DNA of 12,866 nt from Porticoccaceae bacterium. Lineage in GTDB: Bacteria > Pseudomonadota > Gammaproteobacteria > Pseudomonadales > Porticoccaceae. The stretch covers positions 1-12,866 of the forward strand of contig JAHRWI010000202.1 in assembly GCA_019090225.1 (NCBI GenBank), given 5' to 3'. Positions 6,626-12,866 of this stretch are shown piece after piece (positions within the stretch are counted from its first letter, which is position 1; the number at the start of each line of letters is the position of its first letter). A program made the position numbers and the translations under genes. A model generated the notes under the pieces. It had not been told where the DNA came from and searched no databases. It worked only from the letters and a program-made list of their open reading frames with translations.

Positions 6626-7465
6626 TTATGGCAAGAGCGCTACTCGTTCAACCACAACCTTGGGATCGAGATCAGCGGGTATCTCACCGTAGACACAAAC
6701 CCCGTTAACAGCGGGTAAACCGCCACCCTGCCAAAACGTCTCGCCCAGACCGCCGCCGGTAGCAGCATCCTGACCGGCAAGCTCGGCTATCGACAGTGCT
6801 GAAATAAGTTGCAGATCAACGGACAAATCGCTTAAAACCTCAGCCTGATCCATAGTTTCCAGCGCCAGTGCAAATACCCAATCGTAATGTCCGGCTACGC
6901 CCTGTAAAACCTCGCAGGCTTCGCTCTCATCACCCAAGTCAACGTCATCCGAATCTCGATCACCAAGCGAAAACACCAGTACCACGCCAGCAATTGATAA
7001 TTCGGCAAAACCGCGCAGTAAATCGGCTAACAGCGTGGCGGTATCGTCGAGCATATCGAAATCGATATTTCCGGAGTCTTCGCCCAGAAAGTTTAACAAG
7101 GCTGAGGGCGACGGCAGTCTTAACACCACATCCACTTTGGCGCTTAGCTGATGAGCCATAGCTCCGACTGCATCTTTGCAAAAGCCTCTAAAGCCCTCGT
7201 CACCCAGCACCGCCGATACCCGCTCGCTGCCTTCACAGTCCGCTGCCAGATCAGCATAGGCAGTAAAGACCGCAGCGAAATCAAAACTCACCACCTGAGA
7301 ATCCAGCACTTTATTCGCATCGGCGAGACCAGCGGCATAGCGCATCGGCTCCCGGTACCAGCCTTCGTGATCGTTGCCGAAGACTTTACGAGCATAATCT
7401 TCAAAAGCTAACCAGCGCAATTTAGGTATGTCACCGGCTAACCAGCTTTTTATTAATTCGGCCAT
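6626..7465 (-). CDS. Unknown acidic 279-residue protein, possibly uroporphyrinogen-decarboxylase/MetE-like barrel
   Basis: I do not firmly recognise this protein. It is rich in Asp and Glu, has no signal peptide or clear membrane span, and alternates short hydrophobic strands with helices as an alpha/beta barrel would. 'VVLRLPSPSALLNFLG' (113-128), 'LLRGFAELSIAGVVLVFS' (149-166) and the C-terminal 'GEIPADLDPKVVVERVALL' resemble, weakly, the substrate-loop, strand and 'GNxDP' regions of the uroporphyrinogen decarboxylase/cobalamin-independent methionine synthase superfamily. It is shorter than those enzymes. It sits 102 bases before the CoA ligase in the same direction. Another possibility from context is an accessory subunit of the HyuA/HyuB carboxylase. 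The ATG at 7465 has AAAGGA very close, so initiation may be modest. That it is a real gene is likely; the function is open. Confidence 0.75.
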   Translation of the reverse strand: MAELIKSWLAGDIPKLRWLAFEDYARKVFGNDHEGWYREPMRYAAGLADANKVLDSQVVSFDFAAVFTAYADLAADCEGSERVSAVLGDEGFRGFCKDAVGAMAHQLSAKVDVVLRLPSPSALLNFLGEDSGNIDFDMLDDTATLLADLLRGFAELSIAGVVLVFSLGDRDSDDVDLGDESEACEVLQGVAGHYDWVFALALETMDQAEVLSDLSVDLQLISALSIAELAGQDAATGGGLGETFWQGGGLPAVNGVCVYGEIPADLDPKVVVERVALLP

Positions 7466-7577
7466 ATCCTTTACTCTTCTTATCCTGGCGCTTGCACCAG
7501 AAAAAGTTGTCTTCGTTTCGTCGATAAAACAGTGGGGGTTTATAAAAAATCAATACCGTGATAACCATTCAGTTTGA

Positions 7578-8303
7578 CTAGCGCACATCCTTGATGTGCA
7601 TAGCCGTACCATCTTTTCTCATTTCCACTTCAAATAATTCAGTAGCCCTTATCAAATCACCCAACTTTTTATAACCATAGTTTATGGATGAAAAAGAACT
7701 GTTGTTGGATATGTAATGCGCCACTCTGCTCATATGAGCCCAGCCATCATCTTCAGATGTCTGCTCTACTGCTGTTCTAAGCAGCTTTACCAGCGACGCG
7801 TCCTGCCTCAGTTCTTTTTTGTTTTTCTTTGCCGACTGACGGGTGTTATTCGCTTTGTCTGCTTCGTCGGAAATAAGATTTTCGGTATAAATAAATGGCG
7901 AGCAGGCATCAACAAAGGGTTGCGGGGTTTTCTTTTCGCCAAAACCATAAACTGGCATGCCGCTTTCAAGCAGCCTTAGCACCAGCGGCGTGAAATCACT
8001 ATCGCTAGTCATTAGAGCGAACGCTTCGACGTTCCCACTATAAAGCAGATCCATAGCGTCGATAATCATCGCAGAATCCGTGGCATTTTTACCTTTTGTG
8101 TAGGCAAATTGCTGTATGGGCCTTATAGCATTCGGGTGTAATTTATCTCGCCAACCAGATAGTGAAGCACTATTCCAGTCACCATGGGCATGACGCACAT
8201 TGACCGTGCCGTACTTGGCAAGCTCTTCAAGTACACCTTCGATTGACTTATGACTAACGTTGTCGCAATCAATAAGCAGTGCTATTCGTCTCCCGTCTGA
8301 CAT
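7578..8303 (-). CDS. NYN-domain (LabA/DUF88-type) putative ribonuclease with C-terminal OST-HTH/LOTUS domain
   Basis: A 241-residue protein with two domains. Residues 6-145 form a NYN (PIN-like) nuclease fold: 'ALLIDCDNV' gives Asp12 and Asp14, 'KNATDSAMIIDAMDLL' gives Asp76, and 'LMTSDSDFTPLV' gives Asp101 and Asp103, the acidic set expected for metal-dependent RNA cleavage. A lysine-rich linker (150-167) leads to an OST-HTH/LOTUS domain (about 168-238; 'DDGWAHMSRV' and 'YGYKKLGDLIRAT'), which is thought to bind RNA. The likely role is RNA processing or turnover. It lies between the hyuB-like gene and the 279-residue gene on the same strand, with gaps of 69 and 112 bases. Its Shine-Dalgarno is weak. 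It has no obvious link to catabolism and may be an insertion in the cluster. Confidence 0.92.
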   Translation of the reverse strand: MSDGRRIALLIDCDNVSHKSIEGVLEELAKYGTVNVRHAHGDWNSASLSGWRDKLHPNAIRPIQQFAYTKGKNATDSAMIIDAMDLLYSGNVEAFALMTSDSDFTPLVLRLLESGMPVYGFGEKKTPQPFVDACSPFIYTENLISDEADKANNTRQSAKKNKKELRQDASLVKLLRTAVEQTSEDDGWAHMSRVAHYISNNSSFSSINYGYKKLGDLIRATELFEVEMRKDGTAMHIKDVR

Positions 8304-8346
8304 AAATATCTCACGCGCTTAGAAAAAGGTCTCGTGCTCTTAGAAA

Positions 8347-8362
8347 CAGCGTTCCCACGCTG
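8347..8362 (-). terminator. Small hairpin downstream of hyuB, possible weak terminator
   Basis: CAGCGT and ACGCTG (6-bp stem) flank a 4-base loop that reads GGGA, a GNRA-type tetraloop, on the minus strand. It begins 10 bases past the hyuB stop and is followed by TTTCT on that strand. This could weaken readthrough into the NYN gene or stabilise the 3' end of the hyu message. The stem is short and the T-tract poor, so termination is only possible. The sequence also looks like short dispersed intergenic hairpins seen in many bacteria. Confidence 0.4.
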
Positions 8363-8372
8363 AAATGGAATT

Positions 8373-10610
8373 TTAACCTTGCTTCAAGGCAGCCAGCTCA
8401 GCTTTCAGTTTGGCAATTTCCACATCTTTGGGGTCAGGCATCATCACCGGCACAATGGCATCGGCGGGACAGGTCGCATCGGGAGAACCCAAGTGCAGTA
8501 CCTTGGGATCATCCCAACTGCCATAAAAAGGCAGACCTTCCGGCGGCTTGGCTTTGGTCCACTCGGCGGCAAACTCTTTGTAGGGTTTGGCTCGCGCCAG
8601 TCTGGCCTTACGCTCTGCAGCCCGCGCTTTGTCAGTCGCCTCCTGATCAACGGCCCCGGTGTCATAATCCATCACCACATGGTAAATATTCTCTATGGTG
8701 TGTTTGGAGACAATACGGTCCGACCAGTCTTTAACAATATCAGCGGGATCACGCTCCAGAATATCGCCATAACCGCCGCCACCGCCCTGAGTGATCATGT
8801 ATAGCTCACCGGCGTCGGCCAGCTCAAACTGCAAGCCCGCATGGTGGGCACTGTAGGTGGCATCGGGGAAGGGTTGTTCGTTCATGATCTCCTCGATGGT
8901 AAAACGCATCAGGTCACGATTGTCTTTCATCACATCAAAAACGTTAACATCTTTAACCTTACACAAGGGATAACAACCCGGCGCATAGCCGCCGAAAATA
9001 CCGTAAGTAGAGGGGAATTTTGCGCCAATGGTATTAACCATATAACCCCAGGCCTGGGTATCTTTATGGGTGACAATTTGCTGATAGCCGTGGCCGCCGC
9101 GCTGCTTACCAAAGCCGCAGTTATCGGTCATGACTTTGTGGGGCACCAGCTTCATCATCGGCACTTCTTCTTCGATCAACTCCTGCTCGCCAATATCGGC
9201 CATAGACGCAAAGATAGGTGCGATAGAGTGCTCACCATCGCGGGTCGCCCGCGCTGCGCCGCCCATGCCGTTGAGATCAGCACAGACATTACCGACCAGC
9301 TCTTTATGCTGATTGGAACCACCGTAAACAAAGGTGGTAATCATGTTGTACCAGCAGGCGACAATATCGGTGGAGCGGAAGCCAGCGGAAAACAGCAGTT
9401 TGGGAATCGCATTTTGCACAGCGGTAAATGCTGGAAAAAATGTCATCATGCTTTGAGCGTTAGGCGCTTCGGGTGAGCAGTTAAGGGCAGAGCCTTCATC
9501 AGTGAGGACTTTGATAGGTGCAAATACTGCCTGGTTGCGGGGTAAATCCGGCCACACAAACATTAAAAATAGCTGTGCCAACATGCCTTTCATGGATGCC
9601 AGAACAGTATTATTGGCCCGATTCAGAAACTCGGGTGACGAACCCCGCAGGTCGATAATCATCTCGTCATCGTTTTTGGTGACTTCACAGCGAATTTTGA
9701 TTAGTACATTTTCGCGCAAGGTGCTGTCGGCAAAAACATTCGAGCAGACTTTTCCATCCGGCCAGGTTTGCAGGCGGCGCCGAACTTCCGCCTCGGTATC
9801 GCTCAGGGTGCAACGAACTGTTGCCAGGAAGGCACCCACACCATAATCAACGATAATTTCCTCGACGCGCTTTTTAATACGCAGGCAGGCGTGAAGCTTG
9901 GATTTCATACCTTCCATTTGCAGCTTGGGTTCGCGCACGGAGTTCTGTAAAAAGGTTAGCAGGTCTTTACGAAACTCGAAGTTCTCGCCCACCTTGAGGG
10001 GTGGCATTTTCAAGCCTTCGTCGTAGGGGCTTTCTGCTCCGCCGGGCATGCCGCCAGGTTCACAGGCACCGTTCTCACCTTCATGAACGATGGAACCGAC
10101 AATACAAACCAGCTCGCCGTCATGAAATACCGGAATAGACAGGCTTTGGTCGGTGTTGTGAATATTGCCGTAGCGGGCATCGTTGTGCATAAAGATGTCG
10201 CCTTCGCGAATACCCACGGTGGGGTCATCTTTCCAGTATTTGAGCATAAATTTTTGCGGATGCTGAGCCAGCACTGAAAATATCAGCACGCCGCCAGCGC
10301 TAGACAGGGCCAGATCACCCTGGCAGGAAAAGATACCGGCGATCAAATCGCCCCACTTAGCTCCCGGTGCGGCACCCATTTGTTCGACCATATCGAAAGA
10401 TTCGTTGCACGCGGTTTGCAGGCGGTTGCGGATCAGATTGATATCATCTGAACGGTCTTGCCAGGCTTCCACGGCAGCCACTTCGTTCGGGAAGGGTGTG
10501 GAGACACTGTGGTCACGCATGATCTCGGGGTCTGGCCCAAGAAAGAGCACGTTATCATCGAGAAACTGTTCTATCAGGCTACGGTCGGTTGGTGCTTGTG
10601 CTTTATTCAT
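8373..10610 (-). CDS. HyuB-type subunit: acetone/acetophenone carboxylase alpha-like (hydantoinase B family)
   Basis: The large catalytic-type subunit of the hydantoinase B/oxoprolinase/acetone carboxylase family, 745 residues from the start chosen here. The start is the ATG at 10610 because GAGGAGA lies six bases upstream (10617-10623); an in-frame TTG at 10646 would add 12 residues and overlap the hyuA stop, but has no such site. 'NDARYGNIHNTDQS' and 'IVHEG' place His151, Asp154 and His176, matching the Mn ligands of acetone carboxylase alpha as I remember them. A glycine-rich 'GGGGGYGD' (609-616) precedes the usual C-terminal helix region. The last twenty residues form a short coiled-coil-like tail ('DVEIAKLKAELAALKQ'). 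It is 13 bases after hyuA. Length favours the carboxylase branch over N-methylhydantoinase, whose B subunits are shorter. The substrate is unknown. Confidence 0.88.
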   Translation of the reverse strand: MNKAQAPTDRSLIEQFLDDNVLFLGPDPEIMRDHSVSTPFPNEVAAVEAWQDRSDDINLIRNRLQTACNESFDMVEQMGAAPGAKWGDLIAGIFSCQGDLALSSAGGVLIFSVLAQHPQKFMLKYWKDDPTVGIREGDIFMHNDARYGNIHNTDQSLSIPVFHDGELVCIVGSIVHEGENGACEPGGMPGGAESPYDEGLKMPPLKVGENFEFRKDLLTFLQNSVREPKLQMEGMKSKLHACLRIKKRVEEIIVDYGVGAFLATVRCTLSDTEAEVRRRLQTWPDGKVCSNVFADSTLRENVLIKIRCEVTKNDDEMIIDLRGSSPEFLNRANNTVLASMKGMLAQLFLMFVWPDLPRNQAVFAPIKVLTDEGSALNCSPEAPNAQSMMTFFPAFTAVQNAIPKLLFSAGFRSTDIVACWYNMITTFVYGGSNQHKELVGNVCADLNGMGGAARATRDGEHSIAPIFASMADIGEQELIEEEVPMMKLVPHKVMTDNCGFGKQRGGHGYQQIVTHKDTQAWGYMVNTIGAKFPSTYGIFGGYAPGCYPLCKVKDVNVFDVMKDNRDLMRFTIEEIMNEQPFPDATYSAHHAGLQFELADAGELYMITQGGGGGYGDILERDPADIVKDWSDRIVSKHTIENIYHVVMDYDTGAVDQEATDKARAAERKARLARAKPYKEFAAEWTKAKPPEGLPFYGSWDDPKVLHLGSPDATCPADAIVPVMMPDPKDVEIAKLKAELAALKQG

Positions 10611-10616
10611 GTCTGT

Positions 10617-10623
10617 TCTCCTC
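10617..10623 (-). promoter_or_regulatory. Ribosome binding site deciding the hyuB start
   Basis: GAGGAGA on the minus strand sits six bases before the ATG at 10610 and within the 13-base gap after the hyuA coding region. It supports that ATG over the upstream TTG at 10646, which lies inside hyuA and lacks a comparable site. Confidence 0.8.
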
Positions 10624-12756
10624 TCAATTGACGCTGTGCTGTTCAAGCCAGGCCGAGCCCTGCTTGCCCATGGTCAACGACCAATCGGGATAAACGAGAT
10701 AAGTGGTGTGGGGGGTTTCTACCAGCGCGGGCCCGTCGATACTGACGCCCTCGCCAATGTCCGCAATGTCATAAACGCTGGTAGCCACAATGCCGTCCGT
10801 GCCATCAAACCAACAATCACGACTGGAGGTCGGCTGCACAACGGTGTCATTGCTAGCGCTACTGGTTTCCAGTTTCACCGCTTCGTGTTCAACAAAAGAC
10901 ACCACCCGAATAACGTTAACCCGAATGCCCGCTTCCGGCGCAGCACTGCCCTGACCAAAGCGTTTTTCGTAGTTGGTGCTGAATAGGTCCAGCAGCGTCA
11001 TCACATCCTGATCGGATTCAATGCGGCTGACCGGGCTGATGACCGCTGTTTGTGCCAACTGATTACCGTAGCGCATATCCAGCTCGACACGGGATTTAAT
11101 ATCTTTTTCATCAACGCCCTGACGTAGCAAATCTTCGCGACCGAGTTTTTCGAGATCCACAACGGTGGCATTAAACTCAGTAAAATCGTCAAGCACCTTC
11201 CGTTCCAGCGAATCGTAGAGCATCAGGTAGAGAGAACGCTCGTGGATATGAAGCTGATCCATACTGCCCGCACCCAGGGCGGAAAATACCGCACTAAAGG
11301 GTGGGATCAGAATCCGGGAAACACCAATTTTGCCGGCATAACCACAGGCATGAAGTGGCCCGCCACCGCCGTAGGACAGCAGAGTAAAGTCGCGGGGGTC
11401 GTAACCTTTGACCGCCACTTCTTTAAAGATCGCGTCGGCCATATTGGCATCGACCTTGCGACGAATCGCCAGCGCCGCTTCTTCGACATTGGTGCCAGTG
11501 TGTTCGCAAATATGGTCACGAATGGCGCGCTCAGCGCGGCGCTTGCTGAGCTTGATACTGCCACCGGCGTAATTAAGCTCGTCGAGATAACCGAGTACCA
11601 GGTTGGCATCGGTGGTGGTAGGCACCTTGCCGCCGCGACCATAACAGGCCGGGCCGGGATCGGAGCCAGCGCTTTCTGGCCCCACTTCTACCGCGCCCCA
11701 GAGTCGATCATAGCGGGCGATGGAGCCGCCCCCCGCGCCCAGAGTATGCAGATAACTCATCGGCGTGCTGATCAACCAGCGGTCAATGACTGGGTTGAAA
11801 TCATAGAATTTAACGCCATCGCTGGTGACCAGGCCAATATCGAAACTGGTGCCGCCCATATCGGTGGCAATCATGTTGGATTGGCCGAACTGTTTAGCCA
11901 GACTTTCGGTACCTTCAAGCCCTGCTACTGGTCCAGAATGAATGGTCTGCAATGAGTGAGTGGAACTCATTTGCGCCATACCACAGGAGTTATGCACCAC
12001 CAGCATCGGTCGCTTGTAATTGTTCTGGCGCAGCACGCTTTCGAGGCTGGCCAGGCCGTGATACATCTGATCATGGAGGTAGGCATCGAGGATGGCCGAC
12101 ATGGTACGGGCATATTCGCCCTTACGACCCGCTACCCGATGGGACAGAATAATCGGAATCGCGCCGAGCAAATGGCTCGGATATTCGTCGAGAATAATGC
12201 GCTCGACCTTCTTTTCGTTTTCTGGATTAACCACCGCATTGATCAGGGACACCACAAAAGCCTGGGCACCGCGATCAACGAGATGCCGCACCGCGTTGCG
12301 GACGTTATCTTCATCGACATCAAAAACCACTTCGCCTTTGTAATCGACTCGCTCATCAATACCTTCAATCATCGAGCGCGGCACTATGGGTTCTGGTCGG
12401 CAGGCAGCGGGCAAATCCTGTTGTTCTCTGTCGCTGAGACCATCGCCGTATCCGCGAGCCCGCATCAGCGGTACAGAAAACTCAAAGCCGGATGTGGTCA
12501 ACAAACCAACCTCCGGGCCTTTGCGCTCGATCAAGGCGTTGGTGCCCAGAGTCGTTGCATAACGCACCGCATCAACCGAGGACAGGGTCTCTTTGACACT
12601 TAAATCCAGTTGCCCGCAGGCATCTTCCAGCGCACCCATAAAACCGGAGGCCAAATTATGGTGGGTAGTGAGTGCCTTACCTTCTGCACGCTTACCGTCA
12701 AAGACCAAAAAACAATCGGTGAAGGTACCGCCAATATCTACGCTAACTCGCTTCAT
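10624..12756 (-). CDS. HyuA-type ATPase subunit: hydantoinase/oxoprolinase A, acetone carboxylase beta-like
   Basis: The ATP-using partner of the HyuB-type subunit, 710 residues, of the actin-like ASKHA fold; in relatives it phosphorylates the substrate or bicarbonate to drive ring opening or carboxylation. Visible motifs: phosphate-1 loop DIGGTFTD (7-14), 'HSGPVAG' (273-279), phosphate-2 loop ATDMGGTSFDIG (297-308), 'GAGGGSIA' (340-347), 'GPESAGSDPGPACYGRGG' (359-376) and 'SYGGGGPLHACGYA' (461-474). These cover the Hydant_A_N and Hydantoinase_A domains, and the rest is the usual C-terminal beta domain. The ATG at 12756 overlaps the stop of the upstream gene as ATGA, with GGAG seven bases before it, so translation is coupled. 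Length is close to acetone carboxylase beta. Family certain; reaction inferred. Confidence 0.92.
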   Translation of the reverse strand: MKRVSVDIGGTFTDCFLVFDGKRAEGKALTTHHNLASGFMGALEDACGQLDLSVKETLSSVDAVRYATTLGTNALIERKGPEVGLLTTSGFEFSVPLMRARGYGDGLSDREQQDLPAACRPEPIVPRSMIEGIDERVDYKGEVVFDVDEDNVRNAVRHLVDRGAQAFVVSLINAVVNPENEKKVERIILDEYPSHLLGAIPIILSHRVAGRKGEYARTMSAILDAYLHDQMYHGLASLESVLRQNNYKRPMLVVHNSCGMAQMSSTHSLQTIHSGPVAGLEGTESLAKQFGQSNMIATDMGGTSFDIGLVTSDGVKFYDFNPVIDRWLISTPMSYLHTLGAGGGSIARYDRLWGAVEVGPESAGSDPGPACYGRGGKVPTTTDANLVLGYLDELNYAGGSIKLSKRRAERAIRDHICEHTGTNVEEAALAIRRKVDANMADAIFKEVAVKGYDPRDFTLLSYGGGGPLHACGYAGKIGVSRILIPPFSAVFSALGAGSMDQLHIHERSLYLMLYDSLERKVLDDFTEFNATVVDLEKLGREDLLRQGVDEKDIKSRVELDMRYGNQLAQTAVISPVSRIESDQDVMTLLDLFSTNYEKRFGQGSAAPEAGIRVNVIRVVSFVEHEAVKLETSSASNDTVVQPTSSRDCWFDGTDGIVATSVYDIADIGEGVSIDGPALVETPHTTYLVYPDWSLTMGKQGSAWLEQHSVN

Positions 12757-12866
12757 GGCTTTGCTCCATCACTTGAATCACTCACTGTTGCGGCGATGCG
12801 TATTTTAAGGGCATCGATATCCAGCTCCAGGTCATTCAAGGTCAGGGGGTGACCCGGCGGCAGGTA
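12753..12866 (-). CDS. Unidentified protein, C-terminal 37 residues (5' end outside window)
   Basis: A reading frame is open from the right edge and ends in a TGA overlapping the hyuA start as ATGA. It encodes 37 residues, beginning 'YLPPGHPLTLNDLELD' and ending 'SSDGAKP'. The exact stop/start overlap with hyuA is strong evidence for a real, translationally coupled upstream gene. A third small subunit of the carboxylase would fit the position, but the visible tail does not look like the acetone carboxylase gamma subunit I remember, so no function is assigned. Confidence 0.75.
   Translation of the reverse strand, partial: YLPPGHPLTLNDLELDIDALKIRIAATVSDSSDGAKP

Noticed and set aside
7466..7577. 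Possible hairpin or promoter between the NYN gene and the 279-residue gene
   Set aside because: Only a 4-bp stem with a mismatch was found, and no convincing -35/-10 pair; nothing supportable.
8841..9476. 211-residue open frame on the plus strand
   Set aside because: Antisense to the hyuB-like gene, low-complexity reading without recognisable domain; explained by codon bias of the real gene.
11242..11955. 237-residue open frame on the plus strand
   Set aside because: It lies antisense to the motif-rich hyuA gene, has no family motifs and composition typical of a shadow frame.
11956..12603. 215-residue open frame on the plus strand
   Set aside because: Antisense to the N-terminal half of hyuA, where actin-like ATPase motifs are unambiguous on the other strand.

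Overview
The window looks like a chromosomal stretch of a heterotrophic proteobacterium, most likely a gammaproteobacterium. This rests on protein style, moderate GC and clear Shine-Dalgarno sites; I cannot fix the genus. It is densely coding. No tRNA, rRNA, CRISPR array, transposase or phage gene was seen, and no gene-free stretch exceeds about 170 bases.

Layout. On the plus strand at the left are the 3' end of an AraC-family regulator (2-382) and an SDR dehydrogenase (549-1367), closed by a strong hairpin terminator (1405-1438) that works in both directions. Everything from 1506 to the right end is on the minus strand, so transcription there runs right to left. In that order the genes are: an unidentified gene cut by the window edge (12866-12753), a HyuA-type ATPase subunit, a HyuB/acetone-carboxylase-alpha-type subunit, a NYN-nuclease/OST-HTH protein, an unknown acidic 279-residue protein, an AMP-forming acyl-CoA ligase, a COG0523 (CobW-type) metallochaperone GTPase, two tandem paralogous SDR dehydrogenases, a 58-bp palindrome, and an orphan ParA-family ATPase.

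How the genes may work together (inference). SDR dehydrogenases, an ATP-dependent HyuA/HyuB carboxylase or hydrolase, and a CoA ligase match the logic of acetophenone/ethylbenzene-type catabolism: secondary alcohol to ketone, ketone carboxylated to a beta-keto acid, acid activated to a CoA thioester. The HyuB protein keeps a His-x2-Asp plus distal His set that matches the Mn-binding residues of acetone carboxylase alpha as I remember them. The COG0523 GTPase, translationally coupled to the ligase, could supply metal to an enzyme of the pathway. The real substrate is unknown. The NYN protein and the ParA ATPase do not obviously belong to this pathway.

The most unusual points are the near-perfect palindrome between the SDR operon and parA, the carboxylase-ligase-SDR-metallochaperone assembly with an unrecognised 279-residue partner, the 78% identical SDR tandem pair, and the NYN/OST-HTH gene lodged inside a catabolic cluster. 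Several start codons deserve correction: hyuB at 10610 rather than 10646, and the GTPase probably at a TTG at 4967.
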